From positions 190,409,654 to 190,473,653 of the forward strand of contig JARDYH010000001.1 of the NCBI GenBank assembly GCA_029215795.1: a stretch of DNA of 64,000 nt, written 5' to 3'. The translations under genes and the position numbers were made by a program. Source of the stretch: Anniella stebbinsi. Taxonomy: Eukaryota > Chordata > Lepidosauria > Squamata > Anniellidae. Below are positions 53,869 through 64,000 of this stretch, one piece after another; within the stretch, counting starts at the first letter, position 1, and every line of letters begins with the position of its first letter. The notes below the pieces were generated by a model. That model was not told the DNA's origin and made no database searches. It was given only the letters and a program-made list of their open reading frames with translations.

Positions 53869-54200
53869 GGTGCCTCTACAAGAGCGATTTAAAGCTCTTT
53901 CAAGGTGCATTAAATTTTTTACCTCTACAAGAGCGGAGTGCAAATCAGGGGTCGAGGCGCTTTTTCTGTCCGATTATGTGCATTATCGAATGCATGTTAA
54001 ATAGCGAGTTTTAATTTTCCGCGGCAGTTAATGCGCCTTATGACCATGTAAACAAGCGATTCTCCGCATTTCAACCACTTTAAAGCACGTTTCATACTGC
54101 CGGTTATGCGCTTCACCACCTGTCGTTTATAGGAATTAGGCGTAAACGCGATGGTGAGAAGATGCGCATAATCGGGCAGCCGATTAACTTTACAAGATTA
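53869..54200. mobile_element. GATTATGCGCATAATCG family element
   Basis: Nearly collinear with 35012-35361: GTGCCTCTACAAGAGCGATT, CTCTACAAGAGCGGAGTGCA, CCATGTAAACAAGCGATTCT and GAAGATGCGCATAATCGGGC. The right end is diverged (TTTACAAGATTAG in place of TTGTAGAGGGGACC). Confidence 0.75.
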
Positions 54201-54775
54201 GTGTTTACCTGTATATCTAGTTCACAAACTCTCCACTTTAAGTTTTAAGTTGGATCTTTAAGGGGAGACTTGCTATGAAACAATTGTTGTATGCTACAGG
54301 TCAAATTGTTGGTTACTGGGTGGGTAGTGGGGAGGAGATGCAGGCTCATCTGCCTGTTAGCCACATGAAAGAGCTTCTGGATCTTTCCTTCCGATCATTA
54401 CAAATGCAGCAATAGAGATGAAGAAGGCTGTTGCTTTGATTTGATCCCTGTTTTAGTTCAGAGGATGAGATGCATGTTTCAGGACGATTACATGGGCATT
54501 TTGGTATTTTTGACCTTTGCTAGCACCCCATTGATTACTCCTTATGACTGCAGACCAGCACAGCCGCTTTGCACGATCACAGAGGGGGGAACAAGCCCCA
54601 GTAACTTATTTCCCCCTCCATGATCATGCGAATAGGCCCACTGTGTCTTCATGTCTCACTTTGCCATGTGAGCTGACAAGTGCCCAAAGGTAAAAGAAAA
54701 TGGCGTTTTGTGGGAAATCCTTTTAGTGTACCTGTGCATGCATTGTACTGCAAACAAAAGAGAGTGGTATCATTT
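54201..54775. other. Nothing recognised
   Basis: No gene or repeat could be supported. Confidence 0.4.
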
Positions 54776-54835
54776 ATTTATTTATTTATTGCATTTGTAT
54801 ACCACCCCATAGCCGAAGCTCTCTGGGCGGTTTAT
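54776..54835 (-). mobile_element. LINE 3' tail
   Basis: A (TTTA)n tract followed by GCATTTGTATACCACCCCAT and AGCCGAAGCTCTCTGGGCGG, the reverse complement of the 10862 3' end. Confidence 0.75.
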
Positions 54836-55022
54836 CATGCCACTCTGGCAACTTTCAAGAAACTTCTGTTAACCTCCCAGAAGCGTTTGTTTGGCTCCTT
54901 TGAAAACAGAATGTTGAAGGTTGGTCTAATCCAACACAGTAATTTTTAGGAGTGTTGTAAGTCTTCCACTCAGGAGCAAGGAAAACTACTGTCTAGAATT
55001 TGTGTTGCTTACTCAACTGTGT
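54836..55022. other. Nothing recognised
   Basis: Short gap with no supported feature. Confidence 0.3.
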
Positions 55023-55248
55023 GGCTGAATTCGGACAACACGATAGTCAATGGTGGGGTAATAAACAACTTTACAGTTGTTCATCTAGGGGGTACTCCCC
55101 ACACAACATGGTAATAAATAATCAACTGTGGTGTGGATTAGGATCAGCGCTGAGTTGACTATGGCAGCATTCAGACAACACAATAGTCAATACAACTGAC
55201 GATTGTTTCCCCATCCCCAGTTGCTTATTGTGTCATCCGAATTCAGCC
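55023..55248. mobile_element. Inverted-repeat element with GGCTGAATTCGGACAAC ends
   Basis: GGCTGAATTCGGACAACACG at the left faces CATCCGAATTCAGCC at the right. TGT flanks both ends. An internal near-copy of the terminus (GGCAGCATTCAGACAACACA at about 55164) suggests a rearranged or partly duplicated element. Relative of 1-95 and 30851-31320. Confidence 0.7.
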
Positions 55249-55536
55249 TGTGTGTAATGATCTTCACAAAGTGTTCTTAGAGGACAAATATAAACTAGAG
55301 TGCGTTAGGCTGTCAACAGCTTCTAAGCATTACTCTCTCCATTTTAGCAAATGGTTCGTGATTCACAAACCTTCATCTGAATATTTTGTAGAACACAGCT
55401 GACTGGTGTGAGGGATGCAGCGCTTGAAGATTAGCACTGTGTCTCATTTGCCTTCTTCACATAAAGAAATGTGTGTAGGGAGCACTATAGAACATATAAA
55501 TGAAACATGAACCCTATTCAGATATTTCACTATTCA
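55249..55536. other. Nothing recognised
   Basis: No gene or repeat could be supported. Confidence 0.35.
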
Positions 55537-55985
55537 GCGTGTTCAGAGGAGGGCAACGAGGATGATTAGGGGTCTGGAAACAAAGCTCTATGAGGAGAGA
55601 TTGAAAGAACTAGGCATGTTTAGCCTGGAGAAGAGAAGATTGAGGGGAGACATAATAGCACTCTTCAAATACTTGAAAGGTTGTCACATAGAGGAGGACC
55701 AGGATCTCTTCTCGATCAACCCAGAATGCAGGACACGGAATAATGGGCTCAAGTTACAGGAAGCTGGACATCAGGAAAAAACTTTCTGACGGTTAGAGCA
55801 ATACGACAATGGAACCAATTGTCTAGGGAGGTGGTGGGCTCTTCCACATTAGAGGCATTCAAGAGGCAGCTGGATAACCATCTGTCAGGGATGCTTTAAG
55901 GTAGATTCCTGCATTGAGCAGAGGGTTGGACTCGATGGCCTTATAGGCCCCTTCCAACTCTACTATTCTATGATTCTATGATTCT
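55537..55985 (+). mobile_element. CR1 LINE 3' end
   Basis: GAGGGCAACGAGGATGATTA, TTTAGCCTGGAGAAGAGAAG, CTCGATGGCCTTATAGGCCC and the terminal CTATGATTCTATGATTCT tandem. It is less diverged than the copy at 13855. The pol reading frame covers only the last residues and is broken. Confidence 0.88.
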
Positions 55986-56382
55986 TCTGTATCCAGTGAA
56001 CACCTGAGGGCATGCTAGCTTTGGCCCCCTCTGTCGCTGTCCTCGTCACCCTCCACAAGTTGGAGGCAAAGGTCTACAACAGGCAGAAGAAAACCTGAAT
56101 AGGGCTAACTGTGTGCCCCCTTATCAGTTTGTGTGCTCAAAACTGGAATTACCAGTCTTCAAGAATTTTAGAGAGCTATTAAGACTGATCTCTTCTGGCA
56201 GGCCTATCCAGTCGAATTTTAAGACTTTGTTGATTTTAATAATGTTTTAATTTTATATGCTTTTAATTCGTTTACGTATTGTATATTGTATTTTATATTG
56301 TTGGTACTGATGTTGTTCCCCACCTCGATCTGGAGGGAGAGGCGGGTAAGAAATAATAATAATTATTATTATTACCTTGATG

Positions 56383-56421
<39 letters not shown>
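55986..56421 (+). mobile_element. L2-like LINE 3' region ending in (AAT)n
   Basis: GAGCTATTAAGACTGATCTC, TTCTGGCAGGCCTATCC and a CCCACCTCGATCTGGAGGGA hairpin-like 3' end lead into GGCGGGTAAGAAATAATAAT and a long AAT/TAA microsatellite (56345-56421). The order is typical of L2-like elements. Start approximate. Confidence 0.55.
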
Positions 56422-56674
56422 GATATGTTACATAATTTAATTGCCAATTGCAATACAAATGCTATAAGGCAATAGGAAAGATAGATCAACCTATGGCTAT
56501 TTTTACTGGCCACTCTTACTATGTAAGGAGTGCTTTTGAATAATTGTTTGCAGAGATTTTACTAAAATATATTAATTGCTTTTAGGAAATTTATTGATTT
56601 TATGTAGTGCTATTGCATTTATTTATTTAAAATATTGCTTTTATTTGTTGACATTGTACAGAAAAGCAAATACG
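56422..56674. other. Nothing recognised
   Basis: AT-rich, without a supported feature. Confidence 0.35.
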
Positions 56675-56792
56675 GGCACAATCCTATGCATGTTTAGACA
56701 GAAAATATCCTACAACTCTCAGCATTCCCCAGCTGGGAATGTTGGGAGTTATAGGACTTTTTTTCTGTCTAAATACTCGTAAGATTGTGCCT
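56675..56792. mobile_element. Inverted-repeat element with GGCACAATCCTATGC ends
   Basis: GGCACAATCCTATGCATGTT with TTTAGACAGAAA near the left faces TTTCTGTCTAAATACTCG and AAGATTGTGCC at the right. CTCAGCATTCCCCAGCTGGG and AATGTTGGGAG form the loop-side pair. About 118 bp, folding almost entirely. Confidence 0.7.
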
Positions 56793-57831
56793 TAATAAAT
56801 GTTTAAATAAAATTAATGTTTTTATAGCTATTGAAGCATCAAAGACCTATGCAATAAATGAATATGAACATAATTGTACAGAAATTTTAATTAAGATTCA
56901 TTTTAATATCACTACAAACATCAGGACTAGGCTGATGGTTTACCATTATTGCAAGATGATGTTACATCCATGGGAACTAACAATAGTAGATGTTCTACCA
57001 ATGCTAGCCCAATACATTTTTTTCTCTTGAAGAGGAAACCTGCTAGAGCCCACACTATAAAAAGACTTGTTGTGCCATTCAGAAACCAATCCCTGCATCT
57101 GTCTAGGTCTCCCATCATGATACTGCCTGAAGCAGATAATTTCATCCAGCTGCATAGCAGGGCTTGCCTTGTATTCCACTGATAGTTCTCCAACGTTTGC
57201 AATGATATCCATCCATCAAACTGGAGGCGATATACTCTAAAGAGCAAGTGGTGACAGAAAAACAGTTTGGGGCCAAATTTTCAGATTTATTTTGGTCGTA
57301 GATCAGCACATGTAAAATATAAAGAACAAAAAATACAATATACAAGGAACTGAAACCAAACAACTACAAAATAGTATAAAAAGAGCATACCAATTCCAAT
57401 GTAAAAAAACTTGATAAAATGATGAGAGAACCAGTTGGTTACCTGTGAACACAGTTTGAGGAGAAAAATCTAACGCGAGGCTTAAATTAACTGTGTTTAT
57501 TGAAACATCAAAAGTGTTGCATCTTATATTTTTACACAACATCCTTAAATACAATGTTCTTGGAGTAAACTCCCAGGTGGCCACTGTAATGTCCTTGTTC
57601 TGGTCCATTGATGACTTGAATCTTGAGATTTGCCAATCAATGCACACAACAATGTAAAGTTGTCTGTGGCGGAAGACAGGTGTACACTGATAGAGGCCAG
57701 CTTAGTCCCCAGTCTGTCCCTGATTTGTTTACTCACATATCATTGTACTTTGGCCTGCATCCATCTTTATAAAGATGTACAGAGATGTTTAAAGGCTATT
57801 TTGTTAAATGAACAGCTAGAGACTTGAAGGT
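56793..57831. other. No gene recognised
   Basis: Several overlapping short open frames on both strands, none with a recognised domain. Confidence 0.4.
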
Positions 57832-58180
57832 TCATCAGACGAGCGTTTTATTGCACACTTGCTACTGCCCTCTTAGGGATGTGCGTGCGTCCTTTAGATG
57901 ACGATGTCCACCAGTTGCATGTCTTCTGCTCCTTCTGGTCATTTTTCCGTTGCAAAATAGACCCCCCAAAATCCAGCTTTTTTTTTTAAAAGGATGTGCC
58001 ACAATCTCCTGCTTTGTGTGCAGGAAAAGCAGCATGATCAAAACAGCCCCTGAATGGGCTACATGGTCTTTGTTTACTTCCTCTTTCCCGTTTGGGAAGA
58101 GAGAGGAAGTAATGAGGGATAGAAGGGGGGCGGAGAAGCGCTGGTAAAGAAACATGATTTCTCCCCATATGATGACGCTC
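57832..58180. mobile_element. Foldback element with TCATCAG ends, copy 2
   Basis: TCATCAGACGAGCGTTTTAT at the left and ATGGTTTCTCC-like, ending CCATATGATGACGCTC, at the right. It is collinear with 46148-46476 in inverse orientation. The hairpin ACTTCCTCTTTCCC...GAGAGGAAGT is at 58076-58110, as in the first copy. Confidence 0.65.
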
Positions 58181-58489
58181 ACTTTCTCAGCAGTAACTAA
58201 ACTGTGATTAAACTTATGTTTCACCCTAGTTGTCTTTTAATCTCTTCATGAGGTTTTTTTTACAAGTTGTATGTTACTGACATATTATTGTACTTTGGCC
58301 TACACCAGTATCTATAAAGGTGTACAGAGGTTTTTTTGTGTTCATATTTCATTTTGCTCCAATTTGCAATTAGTTATGTTTGTTTAATTATACTCAACTT
58401 TTTTGATGTTAAAAATAAAACGTCATAGTACATTGTTATAGAAGATAGTCTATTTCTTCTTTTTTAAAAAAAGCTTTATGGATGATTGG
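58181..58489. other. Nothing recognised
   Basis: No gene or repeat could be supported. Confidence 0.35.
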
Positions 58490-59355
58490 TTGGTGTTTCC
58501 CGAGCCCGGGAATTAGGTAAGCGGCCTGTTCTGGATGGGGTTGCACTCCCTCTGAAGGAGCAGTTGCATAGCTTGGGAGTACTGCTAGATCCATCCTTGT
58601 CACTGGAAGCCTAGGTGGACTCTGTGGCCCAGAGTACTTGGGGTCAGCTTCAGCTGATCCACCAGCTACAGCCTTTCCTGGACAGGGATAACCTAGCCAC
58701 AGTAATACACGCACTGGTAACCTCCCGATTAGACAACTATGTGGGGCTGCCCTTGAAGATGACTCGGAAGCTGCAGCTAGTGCAAAATGCAGCAGCTAGA
58801 TTGCTGACTGGAGCATCTCATAGGGATCATATAAAGGAGTTGCACTGGCTTCCCATACATTTCTGGTCTGAATTCAAGGTGTTGGTAATGATGTTTAAAG
58901 CCCTAAATGGCTTGGAACCTCAATACTTGAGGGAGCGCCTCTCCCTATCTGCCTGCCCGAGACCTGTCGGAGGAGCCCTTCTCCATGCTCCACCAACACG
59001 AAATATACACTATGGTGGGATATGGGAGAGGGCTTTCTCTGTTGTGGCACCCCAGCTGTGGAATGCCCTCCCCCTGGAGGCTCGACTGGAGTCGGCACTG
59101 GCTTCATTTCGGTCCCAGGTTAAGACATGGCTTTTTAATAAAGCCTTTGATGGCTAAATCCACCAGCCTGCACATTGTCTTGTTTTAATTGGATTTTACT
59201 GTTTTACAATTTTGTATTGGTTTTAATATATTAATGGTTTAATTTGTTTTATAATTGTATATTTATTCTATTTTATATGTATCATTTTATCTGTATGCTG
59301 CCCTGAGATCCTTGTGATATAGGGTGGGAGATAAATGTTTTAATAAATAAATAAA
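58490..59355 (+). mobile_element. CR1/L2-like LINE, C-terminal reverse-transcriptase end and 3' tail
   Basis: A 180-codon open frame (58615-59157) is the C-terminal end of a LINE pol protein, after the RT fingers and palm. It contains LVQNAAARLLTGASHRDHIK, LHWLPIHFWSEFKVLVM, KALNGLEPQYL and ERAFSVVAPQLWNALPLEAR, ending SQVKTWLFNKAF. These are hallmarks of the CR1/L2 group. The tail TGCCCTGAGATCCTTGTGAT leads to TAGGGTGGGAGATAAATG and (AATA)n. The N-terminal endonuclease and RT are absent. The frame is open with an upstream TAG break at 58612-58614, so this is 5'-truncated and only slightly decayed. Confidence 0.85.
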
Positions 59356-59830
59356 CTCCCAATTTTGAATTATAGTGAAAATCATGTTCACTCGTGTAAA
59401 CTGCATGTCAAGAGCTTCCCAATGAAGTGTGTTTCATGAGAATCGGTAAAGGGAAAGCAACCTGAAAGGGACCAACTAACTCCCAACTTTGAATTATATA
59501 TAAGATATTATTTCATATCTTATATATGCACAGAACTAGACACTTTGGGCGCAGCCTGTAGTTTTAACTTGAGAAAGAGATCTAGGAGTTTCTAGCTGGA
59601 GTTAGGTGAAAACTGAGTGCAGACTTGGCATGGGGGTGGAGATTGCACAATTCATTCTTGGGAATCTGATGCATGGTCAATGGATGTTCTACCTGTTGTA
59701 GGATTATCTCTTTGCTTCAAGTACATTGTCCTTGAAGACAAAACCACTATTACAAAGACATCTTAAATGTCCAGTGCGCTTTCATTCAAAGGAAGCTAGA
59801 CCCTGAAGTGCTAGCTCTGAAAAAGTGCTC
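59356..59830. other. Nothing recognised
   Basis: No gene or repeat could be supported. Confidence 0.4.
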
Positions 59831-59838
59831 AGTTCAGG

Positions 59839-60157
59839 TAGGGTGACCATATGGAAAGGAGGACAGGTCTCCTGTATCTTTAACAGGTGCATAAAAAAGG
59901 GAATTCCAGCAGGTGTAATTTGTATGCATGCAGCACCTGGTGAAATCCCCTCTTCATCATAACAGTTAAAGCTGCAGGAGCTATACTACAGTGATCAGAT
60001 ACAAAAGAGGGCAGGGTCCCTGCAGCTTTAACTGTTGTGATGAAGAGGGAATTTTACCAGGTGCTGCATGCATACAAATGACAGCTGCTGAAATTCCCTT
60101 TTCTATGCCACCATTAAAGATACAGAAGCCCTGACCTCCTTTTCATATGGTAACCTT
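59839..60157. mobile_element. hAT-like family A, copy 9 (older, diverged dimer)
   Basis: TAGGGTGACCATATGGAAAG at the left and CTCCTTTTCATATGGTAACCTT at the right, with AGTTCAGG / TGTTCAGG flanks (7 of 8; 59831-59838 and 60158-60165). Inside it differs from the other copies by the GTGTAATTTGTATGCATGCA block in place of AGTGTCATTTGTATGCAATT. It is an inverted dimer like copies 2-4 and 6-8, so it looks like an older subfamily. Confidence 0.85.
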
Positions 60158-60165
60158 TGTTCAGG

Positions 60166-61219
60166 AAAATGGGGAGTGCTTTAAAATGCAAGTTGTTCAA
60201 GGCAACTTGCCATCCCTGAGCTGGAACATTTCTCAACTCTGTAGAAAGAGGCAGTATGCAGGTATAGTTCCTTCCACCATAGTCTTACATTATCACAATG
60301 GCAGATCCTGTTATATCAGGGAGGAGGTTTATTGGGCAAGATCACATCTCCAAAGTTCTTAAAGAAACATGTACTTGGATTTTCCCCATTACTATTGCCA
60401 ATGCAGGAAATTTCCTTTAATGAATAAGATGGGATATACATGTTTTAAATATATATCATAGAATCATAGAATAGTTGAGTTCCCCTGCTCAATGATTTAT
60501 CAATATTTAGCTGTAAAATATGCTGTGATAAAACTATAATGAAAAGCTGTTGGACATCCATAATTATTTCAGAGCACACATCAAACATAGAAAGTGACAT
60601 CATGTGCTGTCCTTGGAATATATTCCATAGTAACCATAGGAATTATTTTTCTTTGAGAATGCTGTAAAAGATTTCTATTCCAACTCAACAAAGAAGGAAA
60701 GATAATTATAAGTGTTGAGGTAATTTATCTCTCAAGTGATTTCTTTGGGAAGTAAAACAGAGGTTCCCCCCCCCCCCCCAGTTCACAAATAATGTTAATG
60801 CATCCATCCCCTTCAAGAAAACTTCTGGCTTAATTTATGATGGCTCTCTTTGGTCTGCTTCCTATTGGATGTTGACTGTGACATTATGTGACCTGACCGC
60901 ATGACAGGCACTCCATCCTCCCCATTTGGATTTTGACCCAAAAGGTCAAGGAAAAGTGCATGGAGGGTAAGTTTTTAAGCAAGCACAACATGTGACATTG
61001 CACAACATCATTACCAATCACGGGGCTCGTCTGTTAAGGCATCGGCTTTAACTTCCAATTTCCAGGCTTTATGGAGCTTGAGCCAACATGAGTTAGTCTT
61101 TTGTTTGGTCCTAAACTGGCAACTTTTCTGTTGTTGAATTGCCATGGTTTTAGAAAAGGAAATTTGTCATTACAGTGTTGGCAATACCGTCCTCTCCCAA
61201 ACGGGAAAGATAAGTCTCT

Positions 61220-61220
<1 letters not shown>
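60166..61220. other. No gene recognised; CR1 tail at about 60456-60492 and C-run at 60767-60780
   Basis: ATCATAGAATCATAGAATAG at 60456 is the reverse complement of a CR1 tail. A run of 14 C is at 60767. The rest is unrecognised. Confidence 0.5.
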
Positions 61221-61252
<32 letters not shown>

Positions 61253-61260
61253 ATTGTTAT
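61221..61260. repeat. (GTT)n microsatellite
   Basis: About 13 TTG/GTT units, joined to the tail of the LINE fragment that follows. Confidence 0.9.
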
Positions 61261-61261
61261 T

Positions 61262-61905
61262 ATTACATTTATATACCATAGCAGAAGCTCTCTGGGCGGT
61301 TTACAAAAATTAAAAGATTGAACACTAAAAAGACAATATACAAAATTTAAAACCATAAACATAAAACATCTGACATTTAAAACATTTTAAACTGTTAAGC
61401 CTGGCCACAATGTCAATCAAATCCTCAACTTGAGCTGTTAAAATGCCTGGGAGAAAAGAAAAGTTTTGATCTGGCGCTGAAAAGGTGGGCCTCATCGGGG
61501 AGATCATTCCATAACTGGGGGGCCACCACAAAGAAGGCCCTCTCCCTTGTTGCCGTCCTCTGAGCTTCCCTCGGAGTAGGCACCCGGAGGAGGTCCTTTG
61601 ATGTTGAGCGTAGTGTACGGGTAGGTTCATGTCGAGAAAGGTGTTCCATCAGGTATTGTGGTTCCAAACCGTGTAAGGCTTTATAGGTTAAACCAGCACC
61701 TTGAATCGGGCTTGGAAACAAACAGGCAGCCAATGCATGCGGGCCAGAATCAGTCTTATATGTTCGAACCTTCTGGTCCCTGTTACCAATCTGGCAGCTG
61801 CATTCTGCACAAGCTGCAGCTTCCGAACCGTATTCAAAGGCAGCTCCACGTAGAGCGCATTGCAGTAATCTAACTTGGAGGTTACCAGAGCATAGACAAC
61901 TGAAG
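61262..61905 (-). mobile_element. CR1/L2-like LINE fragment (minus strand)
   Basis: The 3' end ACCATAGCAGAAGCTCTCTGG is at the left. Within it, the minus strand reads a degraded pol C-terminus in the frame at 61733-61425: YKALHGLEPQYL, RERAFFVVAPQLWNDLPDEA. The rightmost part (CCTTGAATCGGGCTTGGAAA, GGCAGCTGCATTCTGCACAA) is a well-known interior block of such LINEs. The C-terminal motifs are the same as in the 58490 element, with lower conservation. Confidence 0.75.
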
Positions 61906-62215
61906 GAGGTTCTGTTAGGTTGGTATGGAGTCTAATTAGTCACTTACCCAGCACTAGTGAATGAATTGGGTTCCAACAGTAAGCCTCTCCAGCTAGTCTT
62001 TGGTCAGGTTGCACAAAAAGTTCTGTACATACAAAAACTGGATGTTTTTCTTCTTCAAATGTGTAGCCAAGGGCCAGTGGAGCACATTCTTGCTAGCTGG
62101 CCCTAAACCATTCAGTTTAGAACAGATGTCTCACTTAGGAATGCCATTGGGTCATGGAGTGACTCAAAGGTGGAAGAAGAGTCTGGCAGTCTGCAGCGGG
62201 GGGCGGGGAGATGAC
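61906..62215. other. Nothing recognised
   Basis: No gene or repeat could be supported. Confidence 0.35.
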
Positions 62216-62223
62216 AGGTAAGG

Positions 62224-62543
62224 TAGGGTGACCAGATAAAATCCAGGTCAGGGCTCATGTAACTTTAACAGTTGTAGAGAAAAGGGAATTTCAGCCAGTG
62301 TCATTCGTATGCAATTAGTTCCTGGTGAAATTCCCTCTTCATCACAACAGTTAAAGTTGCAGGGGCCCTGCCTTCTTTTGTATCTGGTCACTCTAGTATA
62401 GTGCCTGCAACTTTAACTGGTGTGATGAAGAGGGAATTTCACCAGGAACTAATTGCATACAAATGACACTGGCTGAAATTCCCTTTTCTCTACAACTGTT
62501 AAAGTTACATGAGCCCTGACCTGGATTTTATCTGGTCAGCCTA
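62224..62543. mobile_element. hAT-like family A, copy 8 (dimer)
   Basis: Type A ends (TAGGGTGACCAGATAAAATC and TATCTGGTCAGCCTA) with AGGTAAGG / AGGTAGGG flanks (7 of 8; 62216-62223 and 62544-62551). A full inverted dimer of 320 bp. Confidence 0.9.
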
Positions 62544-62551
62544 AGGTAGGG

Positions 62552-62953
62552 AGAAGAGCCCTGCCCACCAGTCCTGCGGGGCCTGGGCTCAATGAGAGAT
62601 GAGAGAGGAGCATTAGACCACTGGCCAGGAAAGGGCCTCCAGCAGCCTTGGATGGCTGAAGGTGTAGTTAACCTGCCCACTGTCATTCAAAGAGAGAGGT
62701 GGCATTCCTTCTTGGGAGGGAATGAGGAGGGGATTGCTTCATACTGAATGGCTGGCTCCTGACATAGACTAGCCATCTTGTATTGTCAGAATTCTGAACA
62801 TGGGATCTCCACCCAGGAAATTCTACGAGTTATTGTGCTAATACTGGATCCTCTCAAATATACTCTCCTCCCAATCTGTCAGCTATCACATCATGTTAGC
62901 CCCCCCCCCACTTTGTGGACATGCAAAAGCAGAATAGGGGCAGGCAGCTACAA
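62552..62953. other. Nothing recognised
   Basis: No gene or repeat could be supported. Confidence 0.35.
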
Positions 62954-63310
62954 AGGCCCCCTCCACAAGAATGCGCCTTTGCGCCTGGTTCCGCGATTAT
63001 GCGCATTATCGCGGAGGCGCATTTACTCACAATCCCTCTGCACGGGAGGCGGCGAGAAGCGGCGAAGCGCATTAAAAGATGCCCAAAAAGCGCTTTCCAG
63101 GTAGTTAATGCGCATAATCGCTTGTTCACACAGCGAAAATGCGCTTTAACGGCCGGAGCAAAATAAAAGTCGCTATTTAACGCGCGTTCGAAAATGCGCA
63201 TTATCGGGGAGATAACGCGCCTGTACGCCCGTTTTGCGCTCCGCTCGTGTGTAGGTAAAATTTATAATGAGCCTTCAAGGCTCATTAAACGCCCCGTGTG
63301 GAGGAGGCCT
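62954..63310. mobile_element. GATTATGCGCATAATCG family element, CpG-rich copy
   Basis: AGGCCCCCTCCACAAGAATG at the left faces GTGTGGAGGAGGCCT at the right. CGATTATGCGCATTATCG, AATGCGCATAATCGCTTG and TTCACACAGCGAAAATGCGC lie inside. It retains far more CpG than the 53869 copy, which suggests a younger insertion. No coding capacity. No clear target duplication. Confidence 0.75.
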
Positions 63311-64000
63311 AAAACTCCTCATTTTTATACATGAGGCTGAAATTGTCTTTCCCTATTAGTGAATGAGACAGGGAATGCAGTGGAAGGGCATTTGCAATGC
63401 AACTGAGTATTCTGGGCCATACATGTTTCAAAATGCATTCTGGGGAATTTCCCAAACCGGCAGACTTATAGGTCAGCAAGTTCTAACTGAGACCTATCAC
63501 TTGCAGGCTCTTTGTTCCCTGTCTCTGAGGCTTCTGTAAGTAGCTTAGTCATAGGTAATGATCCTGGTCTGCTGCTTCTGAGTCAGAGGCCAGGGTTGCG
63601 TTTAGAAATGGCTTGCATGGCACTGTCTACCAACCCCCGGACTCCCCTGGGCCTGAACGTCGTGAGGCTTCTCCTCTCTGTGAGCGCATGTGCCACATCC
63701 TTGGCACCTGAACCAAAATGATCAAGGGGCTGGAGCAGTTGCTACAGCAGGGCCTGTTTATCTTAGATATAAGCTGTAACCATGGTTTGCTTTTTCACTA
63801 GAAAAGAAAAATGGTACTGTGCGGACATTTCCCAACCATTCCAGCTTATTTTTCACTAGCTGGTGTACCCAGCATTGCTCGGGCCCCCTAAGATATATGT
63901 CTGCGAGCAGGGCCGTGCAGAGCTGGCCAGATGGGAAGTGTTTCCCTCCCCCCCCCCCATTTCGAACTGCTCATTAAGTATTTTTTTTAATCAGTGGCCC
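63311..64000. other. No gene recognised
   Basis: No supported feature; C-run near 63948-63958. The sequence ACTAGCTGGTGTACCCAGCATTGCTCGGGC (as halves ACTAGCTGGTGTACCCAG and CATTGCTCGGGC) near 63857 resembles the end of another repeat family of reptiles, but it runs off the window. Confidence 0.4.

Noticed and set aside
56345..56421. CRISPR-like or satellite array
   Set aside because: It is an (AAT)n microsatellite at the end of a LINE tail, with no spacers.

Overview
The window looks like repeat-dense, gene-poor DNA from a reptile, most likely a squamate (lizard or snake). The basis is the repeat mix: CR1-type LINE 3' ends with the ATTCTATGATTCT tail, L2/CR1-like LINE fragments whose 3' ends read GAACCGCCCAGAGAGCTTCGG, a second LINE lineage with a CxC...H...C C-terminal finger, tRNA-derived SINE heads, many short hAT-like and other inverted-repeat DNA transposons, DIRS-like tyrosine-recombinase retrotransposon remnants, and two separate Ty3/gypsy lineages. 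The species cannot be fixed from this sequence. I found no intact host protein-coding gene, rRNA or tRNA gene. Most open frames are chance frames or readings through repeats.

Layout. 1-16.5 kb: scattered LINE ends, a 3.6-4.2 kb foldback block and an 888-bp hAT-like element (14457-15344) with an 8-bp target duplication. 16.5-23.2 kb: a cluster of hAT-like elements, including a 1.1-kb GC-rich element inserted inside a 172-bp one with both target duplications readable, and an unidentified pseudogene-like stretch (19.35-20.76 kb) interrupted by another copy. 23.3-28.3 kb: a decayed DIRS-like element (minus strand), then a decayed chromodomain Ty3/gypsy element (plus strand). 28.3-39.3 kb: mostly unrecognised DNA with inverted-repeat elements. 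39.4-42.9 kb: two LTR-like repeats in the same orientation on either side of a DIRS recombinase remnant and a 5' fragment of an intronless USP42 pseudogene. 43.2-48.2 kb: more foldback elements, a SINE and a LINE end. 48.67-53.72 kb: a complete, very young Ty3/gypsy retrotransposon on the minus strand. 53.7-64 kb: LINE fragments and further copies of the inverted-repeat families.

The best single object is the Ty3/gypsy element: 219-bp LTRs that differ at one base, a 5-bp target duplication (AGTCA), a polypurine tract, a primer-binding-site candidate and one uninterrupted 1344-residue gag-pol frame. Its reverse transcriptase nevertheless carries Ala in place of the second catalytic Asp. The second theme is a hAT-like family whose copies have 8-bp target duplications and occur as a simple 172-bp form and as an inverted dimer of about 318 bp. 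Two GC-rich hAT-like elements with different termini share a similar internal hairpin module with a CRE-like core and CAGGTAAG at its edges. Mobile elements therefore explain most of the recognisable content, and nothing here looks like an operon or pathway.
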